Source: Buddleja alternifolia (taxonomy: Eukaryota > Streptophyta > Magnoliopsida > Lamiales > Scrophulariaceae). Taken from it: 64,000 nt of DNA. Shown here one piece after another: positions 46,633 to 59,098 of the stretch; positions within the stretch are counted from its first letter, which is position 1, and each line of letters opens with the position of its first letter. The notes beneath the pieces are model-generated. The model was not told the DNA's origin. It ran no database searches and was given only the letters and a program-made list of their open reading frames with translations. The position numbers and the translations under genes were made by a program. Where the stretch lies: positions 13,302,046-13,366,045 of the forward strand of contig CM033393.1 in assembly GCA_019426215.1 (NCBI GenBank), given 5' to 3'.

Positions 46633-49600
46633 ATGCAGGTACCTAGAGCCAGCACCGATACTTCAATTTGGTATTTCGATAGCGGGTCATCAAGGCACAT
46701 GACTGGATCAAAAGATCTCCTAGTCAACTATCGAGCTACCAATGGTCCTCAAGTTATATTCGGTGATAACTCTAAAGGTAAAACCAAATGTATAGGTATC
46801 ATGCATAGGGGGAACATCATGATTAGTGATGTATATTATGTTGAGGGTCTTAAGCATAATTTGTTGAGCATTAGTCAATTTTGTGATAAAGGCTTTGATG
46901 TTAAATTTTCAAGCGACTTCTGCTATGTCAACGACGCTAAGACTAAGTCTACTAAACTAAGAGGAAAAAGAACAAATAATGTGTATTTAGTGGATTGGGA
47001 TTCTACATTTGATAACAACCCCACATGCTTTGTTGCTAAAAGTCAAAATGAATTGGGTTGGTTATGGCATAGAAAAATGAATCACCTCAACTTTAAGACA
47101 ATCTCTCAGTTAATATCACTAAATCTAGTAGAGGGATTACCTAAGGGTTCCTTTCAAAAGAATCGCTTATGTGATGCATGTCAAATGGGTAAACAAGTTA
47201 AATCATCTTTTAAGAAGAAACTATGTCTATCTACTTCTAGAGTCCTTGAACTATTGCATCTAGATTTGTTTGGTCCTATTCAAATCATGAGTGTTAGTGG
47301 TAAAAAGTACTCGCTAGTAATAGTTGATGATTTCTCTCGCTATACATGGGTAGAATTTCTAGCGACCAAAGATGAAACTAGTGTCAAGCTCACAGCGCTA
47401 ATCCGTCAACTACAAAATTCAAAAGATCTAAAGGTGACAAGAATTAGAAGCGATAGAGGAACTGAATTTACTAACCAATTTGTTGAGAAGCTTTGTACAG
47501 ATTTTGGAATACTTCATGAGTATTCTGGCCCTAGAACACCTCAACAAAATGGAGTTGCTGAGCGACGGAACAGAACGCTTAAAGAAGCCGCTAGGACAAT
47601 GCTTGCAGAGTCTAAGCTGCCTCAAAGGTTTTGGGCCGAAGCCATCAACACCGCTTGCTACACTCAGAACCGGTGTATGATCAACAAGTAAGATGAGAAG
47701 ACTCCATATGAGTTGTGGAAGGGACATAAGATTAACGTTTCATATTTTCATGTATTTGGTTCAAAATGTTTCATTCATAATAATGGATCCCACAGCCTAA
47801 AGACTTTTGATCCTAAAGCGGATGAGGGAATCTTTCTAGGCTATGCCAAGAATGGAAAGAGTTTTCGCATCCTAAATAAGATCAAATCGAAGGTTGAAGA
47901 ATCCATTCATGTTATGTTTGATGATGCTAACCAAGAACCGAGTAAGGTTAATCTTGATGATGTAGGAATCGAAGATCTTGCCTAACAAGCGTCACAAATT
48001 AATCTTGATGATAATAGTGATAATGAGGATGATGAGATCTTTGTGCCTATTCCCAAGGTTACTCGTGAGGTTACAAATGATGATAAAGTCAGAATCGCTG
48101 ATGATCATGAAGAGAATGATCATCAAGAGCAAATCGGAACTGTGAATGATGAAGCGACTGCGCAAGAGACAAATATGGATCAAGCGATTGATAACCAAGA
48201 GTCTCTCAACCCTTTTCAACTAGACCGTAAATGTCTTACAGACCATCCACCAGAGCTAGTAATTGGAGATATGGAAGCACCTGTTAGAACTAGGTCAGCT
48301 ACAATTAATGAGGCCATGTTCGCAAGTTTTCTATCTCAAATGGAACAAAAGAAAGTGGATGAAGCGCTCAGTGATTCAAGTTGGGTAGAAGCGATGCAAG
48401 AAGAGCTTAACCAATTTGAGAGAAATAAGGTTTGGACGCTAGTACCAAGGCCAACTCATCAAGGAGTTATTGGGACTAGATGGGTTTTTAGGAACAAAAT
48501 GGACGAAGATGGCATTGTTATAAGAAACAAAGCTAGATTAGTCGCTCAGGGTTATTGTCAAGAGGAGGGCATTGATTTTGATGAGACATACGCCCCAGTA
48601 GCCCGTCTTGAAGCAATTAGGATGTTCCTAGCGTTTGCCGCATTTAACAAATTCACGGTGTACCAAATGGACGTGAAGAGTGCATTCTTGAATGGTAAAC
48701 TCCAAGAAGAAGTCTATGTGGAGCAACCTCCAGGATTCATCAACAATCATGGCAAAAGTATGGTCTACAAACTGGATAAGGCACTTTATGGCCTTAAACA
48801 AGCACCAAGAGCATGGTATGACACTCTCTCTATCTTCCTTATAGGTAAAGGCTTTTCAAAAGGCAGCGTTGACACAACGTTATTTAAAATTACCCATAAT
48901 GAAGATATTCTCTTAGTCCAAATTTATGTTGATGATATTATATTTGGTTTTACAAATAAGCGATTGTGTGAGAAATTTTTGAAAATGATGCAAGATCAAT
49001 TTGAAATGAGCATGATGGGTGAATTAACTTTCTTCTTAGGATTATAAGTTAAACAACTCCCTAATGAAATATTTATAAACCAAGTTAAATATACAAAAGA
49101 TATGATTAAGAAATTTGGTATGGAAAATGCATCATCTTCAAAAATTCCAATGAGCCAAACGCTTAAGTTAGATAAAGATGAAAGTGGGAAGAAAATTGAT
49201 ATCACTAACTATAAAGGTATCATTGGATCACTTCTTTATCTTACCGCTAGTAGACCTGATATTATGTTTTCGGTATGCATGTGTGCACGCTTTCAAGCTG
49301 ATCCTAGAGAATCACACTTAAATGCTGCCAAGAGAATCCTTAAATACCCAAAAGGCACACAAAATGTGGGCTTATGGTATCCACGGGACTCTCCTTTTGA
49401 ACTAATTGGTTATTCAGACGCAGATTTTGCAGGATGCAAAATAGATAGAAAAAGTACTAGTGGTACATGTCAATTTCTAGGTGATAGACTAGTTTCGTGG
49501 CATAGTAAGAAACAACAATCCATAGCGACTTCTACCGCTGAAGCAGAATATGTAGCCGCTGGGAGCTGTTGTGCACAAATCCTTTGGATGAGGCAACAAC

Positions 49601-49872
49601 TTAGAGATTATGGAATAATCTTAGGTCCTACCCCAATCCATTGTGATAGCCAAAGCGCTTTAGCTATGACCCAAAATCCTGTCCTTCATTCTAGAACCAA
49701 ACATATTGACATTAGATACCATTTCTTGCGTGACCATGTTCAAAAGAAAGATATCTCCATGCACTTCATTGGAACTGACAAACAATTGGCAGATATCTTC
49801 ACCAAAGCGCTCAACGAACAACGCTTTCTCACTTTGAGAAGTGAATTAGGTATGATCGATCTAAACGCTTAA
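46633..49872 (+). pseudogene. Copia pol: protease, integrase, reverse transcriptase, RNase H
   Basis: The region is a single frame broken only by three stops (47689, 47983 and 49045), each consistent with one base change. Domains in order: protease with WYFDSGSSRHM; integrase zinc region with HRKMNHLN and CDACQMGK; integrase core with LDLFGP, RSDRGTEF and PQQNGVAERRN, holding the D-D-E acids; a short acidic linker; reverse transcriptase with [15 protein letters not shown] and YVDD (48925); and RNase H with DADFAG and TSTAEAEYVA. The integrase-before-reverse-transcriptase order defines Copia. It is close to intact. Confidence 0.95.
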
Positions 49873-50754
49873 ATCATAAAAGCATCATATCTTAATAGGC
49901 ATACCATTTAGGGGGAATCCACCTTATGTTTATGTCTAAAGCGTTTGACAAAAATCTGAAATAAGTCATCAATTTTAGGGGAAACTCTAAAATTGTACTT
50001 ATAACAATTTATAAGCGACTGTGATAAAAAATGACTTTAAAAATATATGCACTGATCACTATCGCTTATCTTTATGCATGACAAAGTCAATCTCTAAATA
50101 AAAATGTCATTTATAAATTCAAGCGATTGACTTTATCTCAAACTTTACAAAATTAAATTTTGTTCTCCAAAAGTCTTAAGCATTAAAGAGATTCACACGT
50201 TAACGCTAAGAAAATTATATTTAAAATAATCATGCATAGTTTTCATCGTTAAAGAAACGTGTGGATAAGTACAAAAGATTAAATTTGATACTGTTCACGC
50301 GTGTCTATCAAATCAAACTGACGGTGAATGACCTTTATCTAAAACCAAGACAGTTCAGGTCTGCACGAGTCTGATTACGTGTCAATGTAAAATCAGGCGC
50401 GTGTACTTCACGCTGAAAATTTTAGATTTTTTCAAACGTTTTTCAATTAATTTGGTAACTGCGGATCCCAAAATTTTGCTCTTTTTGGTAACTGATAAAC
50501 TATTTTACCGCACTTTTTGCATCCATATTTTTCTTAAAACGTATCAGATTTGAATCCGTTCAAAATTCAAACTCTTTGACTGTCCACGTGTCAAAATCGT
50601 AGCCATTGAGAAGTTACTTTTTGCCTCTATTTAAACCCCTCAAGGTTTTTACAGTCAGACTTTATCACTTTCCCAAATTCTCTCTACTGTAAAACTCTTC
50701 ATCTCTCTCAAGGCAAATACTTCTCTCTCTCAAAAAGCTTTCAAACTTTCAGCA
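49873..50754 (+). other. Spacer between Copia pol and the extra gene
   Basis: About 880 bases have no open frame. A pyrimidine-rich stretch with 'ctctctca' repeats (50680-50735) leads into the start codon of the extra gene and looks like a 5' leader. A promoter or splice acceptor for a subgenomic mRNA could lie here but is not identified. Confidence 0.6.
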
Positions 50755-53700
50755 ATGGCACCCAAAGCTTCAAAATCTTCCAAATCATCCAAGTCTGCTA
50801 CTGGAAAAACTTCCCGTGCTGAAAAACCAGTCACGATTAACGCCGGATTTCTGGTTAACTGGGACTACCTGTTTGATAACCAGAACTTTCCTCTTCGAAC
50901 GGTTCTTCCACTCGTTCAAGAATCTGGTTTGAGAGATATGATCACTACTATTTTCAACTATTTTGAAGAAGAGTGTCTACACTTTTTCAACAATGCCCAG
51001 ATTTCTGAAGACAGAAATTCCATATCCTGCGTCTTCCTTTTTGCTAAAGAGACTTTTGTTCTCACCCCTTCCTTGATTTCTTCATTGTTGGTTCTACCCA
51101 ATGATGGCACTGAGGTGGAACACGTCACTCTCGGAGATGCTACAAAAGTCTGGGAATTGGTTAAGAAAGAAGATGTTGATACTGCGTATGAGCCGAACTT
51201 CAAGAAGAACGATATGAAGGGCGAATATGTTATTCTCGCGGATATATGCTCAAAGATGATCGAATGCAGAAAAGGATCATTCGATAAAGTCACGAATACC
51301 AATATAAAATGATGGTGGCCATTCTGACCAAATTAAAGGTAATTTGGTCTCTCTACATTTTTAATCGCTTCAAGGCAGCGATGGCCAAGTCGGTGAATCC
51401 CAAGCCTTATGGGATTGTGTTAAGTCGTATTCTTAGCGCTTGCGGTTATGCAAAATCTTTTGGCAAAAAGATTCTAGCGACAAAATTCTACGGAAAGAAA
51501 ATGATCGGTGAGCTGCAAAAGCCAAGGAAGATAGGTGGTGCAACTATTCCACAAGAAGAGCGTGAGCGACTTCGTGCTTTAGGAGTTGTTCGTAGTGATG
51601 ATGAAGATCAAGCGTCTTCCTCTTCATCATCATCCTCTTCGTCCGAAGAAGAAGTGGTGGTCAAGCGACCTAAGAGAAAGATAGTTCTCAAAGTCGCTGA
51701 GCCATCCAAGCCAGGAAAGAAACAGAAGCCTGAACCCAAGAAGAAGAAGCCGGAGCCCAAAAAGAAGCAAAAGATTCCTTCTCCCTCTCCTAAATCTCCA
51801 TCGCCTCCTCCAGGGTTTATCTTTTCCGTTCCCGAGGAAGAGGAAGTAGTAGAAGAAGAAGTACCGCTTGCACGAAGACGTACTCCTCTTTCTACTCCCG
51901 CAGCATCCTCTAGCGCTTCAGCGAAACCAGCGCTTAGAGAGTCAGTAAGCGTTCCTCCCTCTGACGCAGCTCCCGAAATCAACTCAGATCCTCAAGGCGC
52001 TACTCAATCTGAAAGGCTTTCTAGTGTTCAGGGTAAGTATTTGCTAAGCAAATTAGTCTATCCTTTCCTCGTTAGTTTCTAAGTCTCTAACGCTAGGATA
52101 AAAACTCTTTCAGCACAATGTGAAGCAGATATTCAATATGTTCTCAACACTCTTGAAGAATTAGATATTCCCATTCGTGCTGATCCTATAACTTCTTTTC
52201 TCGACTTAGATCCAAAAGAAGTAGTCCAAGAGCCTGAGGAACCTGTCCAAGAAACAGATCAAGCAACTGAAATAGTCGATGATATTCCTCAGGGTAAGCG
52301 ACTTAGTCTTTTCTTTTCTAAATTTCTACTTAGTGGAAATTTTGCTTGCTTTTCTCAATCGCTTACACGTATCAGCTCAAGATGTACCTCAAGAAGCACC
52401 AATCGCTGATGCCCCTCATTCATCCGAGATTCCAGTTGAAGTAGATGTGGATATGGCAACTGTTGTGGATATCGCTAAGGAAGCATCCCAAGCCCTTCCT
52501 GACGCTGAAACATCATCAGCCAGTGAAGCGACTTTAAATGCTGAGCGGTCGATAGAAGTGGCCCCCATCCCAACAGAAGCGATTGCCATTGTTCCTACTC
52601 CAACAGGACCTCCTCCTCGTGTCATCGATTTCTTCCCGCGCGGATATACTCCAGATGTTGAATTCTATTATGCCGCCAGAGAACGAGACACTTAAACGCT
52701 TGTCGAGTGGGAAATACAATTTCAAACAACTCTTCATCGGCCCGATATGTCCAACTCTCACAAGTTTGAAATTTTCGAGCGTATTGCCAATCTAGGACTA
52801 TATAACTTGGAGCGTCTTCAATCACGCTTTGAGTATATTCGTCGTCCAGTTTTCAACAGAGCTGACTTTGATCTTCAGCGTTTCAATTTAAACGGTCGCT
52901 CGGACGAGATCTTTTATCCTCTGTGCCAAAGCAAGATTGTTTTCAAGAACCCCCAATTGGAACAAAAATCTAGATGAGGAAGATCTCAACAAGATAGGCT
53001 ATTCGGCTCTCCCTTCCGTTGTCAAGTCTCCCCAGAATGCTCTCTCTCCTAATCTACTTAAGATATGGAAAGGTAAAGGACCGCTTGTTGCGGAGCGCCC
53101 AAATTCGGTCAATTCGTGTATAGAAGATGAGGCTCATGAATATCTAGCCAGATTATGGACTGACGACTATGATGAAGAGACGGAACGTTTTGAGAAGTTC
53201 CTTGCCTCTAATAAAGAGCAAAAGAAAGCGGACAAACTTGGAAAACGTTGGATGATGAATACAGCCAGGTGGGCTGAAGAATTTGTTCTTCACTTTTACA
53301 CCATTGAAGAACTGATCAGATATCCCTTTTTGTTCGAATTCGGGATAGAGTACAGACGCCGAGGTTATGCAACCTTTTTGCTTCAACATCGTCAGATTAT
53401 TGCAGGGAATGTTAGCGCTTTGCCACGACATAGACAACCAATAGAAAGCTACATTCGCCAGCAACTTGCCTTATACTGCCAAGGCGGACGCTACGTTTTG
53501 CATCCTCGTGCAGGGTTTGTTCAACGAGTCTTTCCTGACCTAAATGAAGACGCTTCATCAAGTAAACGACCACTTCTTCCAGGCCAAAGTCAGATTCGTG
53601 TGGATGTTTCGAATGAGTTCGCTGAGTTCCATAGAGAAATGAGAGCAGTGTTTGAAAATGCCCAAGCGCTGGACATCAGTTTCAATCACTATTCTGGGTG

Positions 53701-55093
53701 TTGCAATTTCAGAGGATATACTCTTCACCCTGTGCTCTTTAGTGAATCAAATATTTAAGTGGCCAAAATGATCTCCCTGATTAGGCCAGTGGACCAAGAA
53801 GCAGCTCAAGTGCTCACGCCTTTGATTTTGGACTTCTTCAACTGTTATACTTCAGGGATTGTTTTACCGGAAGGTGTGCAACTTGCACTAAGTACCGAAG
53901 AGTGCGAAGATGCTATATTCTTTATCTCGCAATCTAGCCTGATCAGTCCAAGGCATGTGCTGGAAGCCCTTGGCCCCCTCTGGGTCATTGGTATTAGAGA
54001 ACCTTCTTCCCCAATCCAACTTATAGAAGAAGACATTGCTCCTACTGCGGAAGTCGTTCAACGTCCTGAGGCTTCTTTGCCAGATTCTTCTAGCGCCCCG
54101 ATAGTCGAGCCCCCAGCGATTGCAGATCCTATCATGGATCAAGCGCTTGAAGAAGTGCACGCTGAAATTGCTCAAGAGCCTAAAGAACCTTTTATTAGAG
54201 ATAAATCCATAGGTAAGGCTGCAGTTTCAAGATCTTACGGACTTCTCCAGTCCCCAGAGCGTCCTTCTTCTGATTCAGATTCTGAGAGCGATTCAGAAGC
54301 CAGAGACTTCAGACAGGCAGTCCGGAACTCGCTTACGAACATTGAGGGTTCCTGCTCCAAGATCTTTGAGGCTGCTGATAGACATATCCACATAGTGTCA
54401 GATACGCGGAGTCGTGATATTGGAAACACTGCAAATAAAAGCACTATTGCTATCATGCAGAGAATATCACCTCTTATCGCTGAGCTCTCATCTGAATTCA
54501 ACTGTCACTTAGCTCAGAGCGCTTCAGCCGATACTGAAAAACACGCTTCATCCGATGCCGCCGCTCAGAGTGTCGCTCAACAAGTTGCTCTTCTCGTCGA
54601 AGAAGTTAAACTCTTGCGCCGAGATGTCGCTGAACTCAAGACCTCCCTTGATAATGTCAAGAAGTGGGAAGACAAAGAAAAGTCCAAAGCGATTTCCAAG
54701 ACAGATAATAAACAGTGGCGTTCAATGTTCGAAGAATTAGTAAGCATTAAGAAAATGCTATCCAAGAAAAGAAAGCCAAGGTATTATCTCGGAAAGTACG
54801 CGCTTCTAGAATTGGACCCCGAGTTCTTAGAAAGTATGGGATTTCCTGCATATGCCGGACTGCTACAACGACCTATCAATTGGAGACCGTCAAATGATCG
54901 ACAAAGAGATATCTATCATGATTTAATTCGTGAACTTGGTATTCCACCAAGGGAATGGACGGAAAGGTTGTTAGAGCTAAATGAAAGCGCCAGACTTCGT
55001 AGGCATGATTATGATGAAATTCAACATACAACGATGATTGACATCGATCGACTCTTGAAGGACGAAGAAAGAACGAAGCGACAGAAAAAGTGA
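50755..55093 (+). pseudogene. Copia extra 3' gene ('envelope-like' / plant-transposon protein) with two introns, broken
   Basis: The gene starts MAPKASKSSKSSKSATGK, a basic Ser/Lys tail, then a globular domain like the 'putative plant transposon protein' family of Sireviruses (50840-51530). A Ser/Glu/Lys/Pro-rich disordered part follows, then a second globular part (52740-53990) and a C-terminal coiled coil (54330-54800). Two small introns fit exactly: 52033-52113 and 52294-52375, with GTAAGT or GTAAGC donors and TTTCAG or TATCAG acceptors. The frame stays open across both joins, and without splicing it closes. Breaks: frameshifts near 51300, 52680, 52745 and 52950, and a stop at 53756. No clear membrane segment is seen, so 'envelope' is only a historical label. 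Confidence 0.78.
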
Positions 55094-55330
55094 CTGGATT
55101 CCTTTTGTGATATTCTTTCAGTGTAAAACATGTATGCTTTAATTCTTTCAATGAATGAATGTTTTAACGCTGAAACATCTTGTTGAAGCTAATCTAACTT
55201 TAGCTAACTTTACTAACTTTTCAAACGCTAACTTATATTCCTTTGGGCCCTTTCTTTTTAAAAGTAACTCTTAAAAATATAAAAGAGTTATAAGAGTTAA
55301 AAGTCTTGACATCATCAAAAAGGGAGAAAT
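55094..55330 (+). other. Copia 3' untranslated part with polypurine tract
   Basis: A short non-coding stretch ends in AAAAAGGGAGAAAT (about 55317-55330), directly followed by the 3' LTR start TGTTAGG. This is the expected polypurine tract. Confidence 0.85.
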
Positions 55331-56851
55331 TGTTAGGAAATTTCATGTTAGATGTTTTGATGATGACAAGATAAGATTTAACGTTAGACCCCAAAAATAT
55401 AATGTAAGTTTTCATTTTTCATAGATTGATGCATAAGCGTTTGAAAGTTGTAATTTATTTCTTAGGCTTGTAATTTTTATCTTTATAGAATTTAGACTAA
55501 GTCTTAGTGACTGAATCGCTAGTAGAATTCTAGGTGAGTCTATTAGAGAAGAAGTTGAAGACCAGCGTCTGAAGTCAACCAGAGATAAAGATTTTCTTCT
55601 TAGCGTCTATCAAACGCTAAAAGACCTCATTTCAGGATTTATGAATCAAGCGCTCAAAATCTCTCAAGCGACTTATGTTAGATTCACCTGAAATAAATCC
55701 TCAAGTCATGAAGGACTTAAATGCAATCATTCAACGGACATTTATTTCAAACGGGAAATAAATTCAAATGCATTAAATGCTTGATAAGAGCATTAAATGT
55801 GATAAGTCACTATGACTTATGGACAAGCCACCTTTTGACTAGACTGTCAGAAATTTCAGAGTTTCAGCTGCTCCCGTCCAATCGGCTTCAGCGAATTTTC
55901 AGGAATGTCAGATTTTAGGTAAACTCACGTGCTGCGTGAAAGGCACGCTCCTACATGTGTCCAACGGACAGATCCCAAGAAATTGCCTATAAATACCTTA
56001 CCCCAGCAAACCCTAAAAATATACAAGATACACAAGATACGTACGAAAAAGAGAAGAGAAATTATCGCCAAAAATCTTACGTACATTTTCTAGGAAAAAG
56101 CTTAGAAGCTCCATAGCCAAATCTTTCAAGCTTTTTTTCTACATTCCAGACAGTCACAAAATATCTCAAACATCTTCCAAAGAAGAAACCCAAATTCCAA
56201 CTGAGATATTCCAAGTTGTTTGATCTTTTAAAAAACAAACAAAACCCTAGTGACAAATCTCAACCTTTCATCTGAGTGAGAAAAGTTGTTGAATCCTTTC
56301 AGGAAGTATTTCTGAGTGAGAGAAGCTTAAAGAAGACGATCTTCATTGGTGCTGAAGTCTGTGTTATCAAGGAGCCCAAGATCATTTTCACCCTTTACTA
56401 TCTTGTAGAAGATTCTGTGTGATTCTTTGAAAATCTACCTAGTAAATTCCTTCGAGTGAAAAAGAGAAGAAGGACGTAGCTGGGATTACACCACCCAGTG
56501 AACCTTATACATCTTGTGTTATTTATCTTTATTGTCTTATTATTATTATTACATCATTTATCTTTGAAAGAGACAAGTTAAAGTGCAAAGCGATTAAATT
56601 AACTAAAAGAACACTACAACTCATTTCCGCTGTGCTAACCCTGATTAAGCGATCTAAGCGTTGCCCTACTTTGGTAAACTGCTAAAATCACTAAGTCTAA
56701 GTTAACTTTCCTGAAGCGTCTGACTCAAGCGCTCAGTTATCCAAAGCGTTCAAACCTTTAAAGTGATACGAAATTTTTGAAGTCGAAAAAGACTTCAGGG
56801 TCCATTCAACCCCCCCTTCTAGACCCTTTCGTATGCTATTTGGGACCACCA
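55331..56851 (+). repeat. Copia 3' LTR (complete)
   Basis: It starts TGTTAGGAAATTTC and ends GGGACCACCA, 1521 bases. The TATA box is at 55987. It differs from the 5' LTR only at scattered positions. The next bases (GACAT...) resume viral sequence, but the partner target duplication is lost with the truncated 5' LTR. Confidence 0.92.
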
Positions 56852-58160
56852 GACATAATTTCAAGCCTCCAAGAGATACCCCCTATATAACTGAAAATCA
56901 AAGTATTTTACTCAATGCTCTATGGAAAGCTCATACTTCATCCAGCAAATTACCAGCATTAAATGCCCTCTGTTATTATTTTGAGAAAGAAAATAAAGAT
57001 TTTCCAGTAAAATATGCAGCGGTTTATCTCGTTATTGGAGGAGAGCCAGTTGGAATCTTTGAAGATTATCAAAAGGCACTAGAAAGCATTCAAAAAGTTT
57101 CAAATGGTTATATGGTGCCCTTTAAGCAATTTTACGAAGCAATAGCGACAGCAAGAAGATTACGGGCTCAAATATTTATATTCAGCCCAATGCTGAAAAT
57201 GCAAAACCTAAGACATTATCATCAGAGAAGCAGTCTATAAGCCTGGATGTCGATCAACTAGAAGAAGATTTTGACATCATAACAAAGAAATTCTCCAACT
57301 TAAACAAATTATACCAAAACCTTTTATTTCAACATGAAAACCTACAAGACTATGTTTTAAAGCCAAATCAAAGAGAAGTACCTAAGGAAATACAACAAAA
57401 GGCCCTCCAATACCTATCAGTTAGAATTTTTCATTACCTTACCCAAACAATTTCATCCCTACCTGAAGGGATACAAAATATGATTTGGCAAAAAGCAGAA
57501 GAAACTTTCTATAGAAAAATGTTAAAGGTAGCTAAATTAATTGTGTCCACTAAAATAGATAGAATACTGCCTTCCACTACCCTTTTACAATGGAAAGGAG
57601 AGCCAATCAGACAGCATGGAACACTAAAATTTTATACTGCAAAGTATATTTCATGGCCAAATATTTAGATAGACATGTCAATTTTTCAAGAAGGATGGAT
57701 CAAAGGCATTTTTATCACTATCCAGCAGCTTCTAGACTTTGGTTTTGTATGAAGACTATATGTTATTGAATTAGACCAAGTTAAAAATTTAGGAAGACAT
57801 TTAAAAGATGCGGTAAGCCTCCAGCTGAGTAGAGGAATAGATATTCTACGAATTGAAGTCACAGCCATACCACCAATCTGGGGAAAGTCAAACGTTCAAA
57901 TGGGACATACATTTTATTGGATACATGAATCTTTCGAAAAAAGAGCAGCACCATCATCAGTAGCATTCTGGTTATTACACGAAGCAATAAATCTCATTTC
58001 AGACACAACAGAGATGAAACTAGCCGTTGAAACTCGTCGAAAGAATCAACGAAGATATATGTTAAACATAGATTCAGCTACAAAGTTTCAACTTTTGTTT
58101 CAAGAACGTCATCATAGTATTTTCATCCCAGCTAATGATCGAGTTTATCATTGAATATGG
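56852..58160 (+). pseudogene. Caulimovirid transactivator/inclusion-body protein, broken
   Basis: The first part (to 57240) has the RNase H1-like N-terminal fold of caulimovirus gene VI proteins, around GGEPVGIFEDYQKA and the following FKQFYEAI block. The later part is helical and reads on through stops near 57238, 57666 and 57750 to about 58154. In caulimovirids this protein lets ribosomes reinitiate on the polycistronic RNA and forms the inclusion bodies. It is separated from the rest of the virus by the Copia element. Confidence 0.72.
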
Positions 58161-58605
58161 TTTTAAGGAACTAAAGCATTGACAAGTGTAGAATGTCCTC
58201 CAACATATGCACCAGACTTTGGAGCATCAAGCTTAGGAATAGGAAGTCCATAATCCAGCCAAAGAAGTGAAGACTTTAGCACCAATAATTCACCAAGGAG
58301 CAATAATCCAGCAAAACACAAAGCTATGACTATACCAGCAAGGACAATAATTTGTAGCAGTATTAAAAGCAGCAAAGTTTCAACTTGGAGCAGGAGTAAA
58401 AACCAGTAATAATTCAGCAACAAGACAAAAGATACAGCAACATTTAGTCTACTAGCTACCATAATGCATGTTTACTGTACACTTTTACTATTCGAGTTTG
58501 CCACCCATGTACTTTTTTACTTTTTAAGCACTATTTGTACTGTGTGTAATAATGGCAGCTGTGGATGCCAAGTTTTTCTTCAATCTGTTGTAATATTTTT
58601 CAGAT
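58161..58605 (+). other. Caulimovirid intergenic region
   Basis: There is no maintained open frame. The segment 58163-58462 is rich in 'agcaataatt' and 'caacaag' words and looks like decayed coding tail or spacer. The pregenomic promoter follows. Confidence 0.5.
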
Positions 58606-58720
58606 CCGAGGCCTATAAAAGGACCTCTCCCCTCATTGTAAAAACTTGCCCCTTGAATACTCTCCAACCCACACTTCTTTGTTGCTAGAGAGTCTCTCAC
58701 CTTTCTTGTAATAAACTATC
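58606..58720 (+). promoter_or_regulatory. Caulimovirid pregenomic RNA promoter and polyadenylation signal
   Basis: The TATA box is CCTATAAAAGG (58612-58622), with a GC-containing flank unlike its AT-rich surroundings. AATAAA occurs at 58710-58715, about 100 bases on. A promoter followed closely by a polyadenylation signal, then a leader and primer site, is the normal caulimovirid arrangement. Confidence 0.72.
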
Positions 58721-59086
58721 TACTTTGTTTGCAAAAATTTCTTGTAAGTTTTTATACTTTATTAATATGCATAGCGAGTAGTTTACCTCTAGGGACGGGA
58801 TTCCCCTACTATTTAAAAAATGTTATAAGTTCTCTCTTGTTCAAAAAATACAAAAACATTAAAAAACCGAAAACACAAAAACACCAAAACATTAAAAATG
58901 CTAAAAATGATGATGAACAATTGTAACGTTCTACTCTTTCATCGTCCCAAAAATATGTTTCCACTATACAAATTATTGTTATCAATAATCTCTGATACTG
59001 CTTTGGGAAGATTTTGTTTGACTTCTCGGTGTTACCGGTTGGGAGACAAAATGTGCAGGATAATTTCCCCCATTGTGCAAGCAATC

Positions 59087-59098
59087 TGGTATCAGAGC
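59087..59098 (+). other. Caulimovirid primer binding site (tRNA-Met)
   Basis: TGGTATCAGAGC is the exact site complementary to initiator tRNA-Met, where caulimovirid minus-strand DNA synthesis starts. It lies about 475 bases downstream of the TATA box, which fits the family, and confirms the orientation of the integrant. Confidence 0.88.

Larger units (their letters stand above)
42966..56851 (+). mobile_element. Copia LTR retrotransposon, Sirevirus-like, inserted in the caulimovirid
   Basis: The element carries a 5' LTR 42966-44273 (missing its first about 212 bases), tRNA-Met-type primer site, gag, pol in Copia order (protease, integrase, reverse transcriptase, RNase H), an extra 3' gene, polypurine tract and 3' LTR 55331-56851. 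The size (13.9 kb) and the additional gene after pol point to the Sirevirus lineage of plant Copia elements. All coding parts have stops or frameshifts. The two LTRs are still very similar, so the insertion is much younger than the viral fossil it split. Confidence 0.92.

Noticed and set aside
51608..51982. 124-codon - strand frame rich in Ser and Gly.
   Set aside because: It is the antisense of the Ser/Glu/Lys/Pro-rich linker of the extra Copia gene.
58163..58462. Hydrophobic 99-codon - strand frame, possible membrane protein.
   Set aside because: The Leu/Ile-rich reading is the complement of an AAT/CAA-rich decayed viral spacer and shows no start context or homology.
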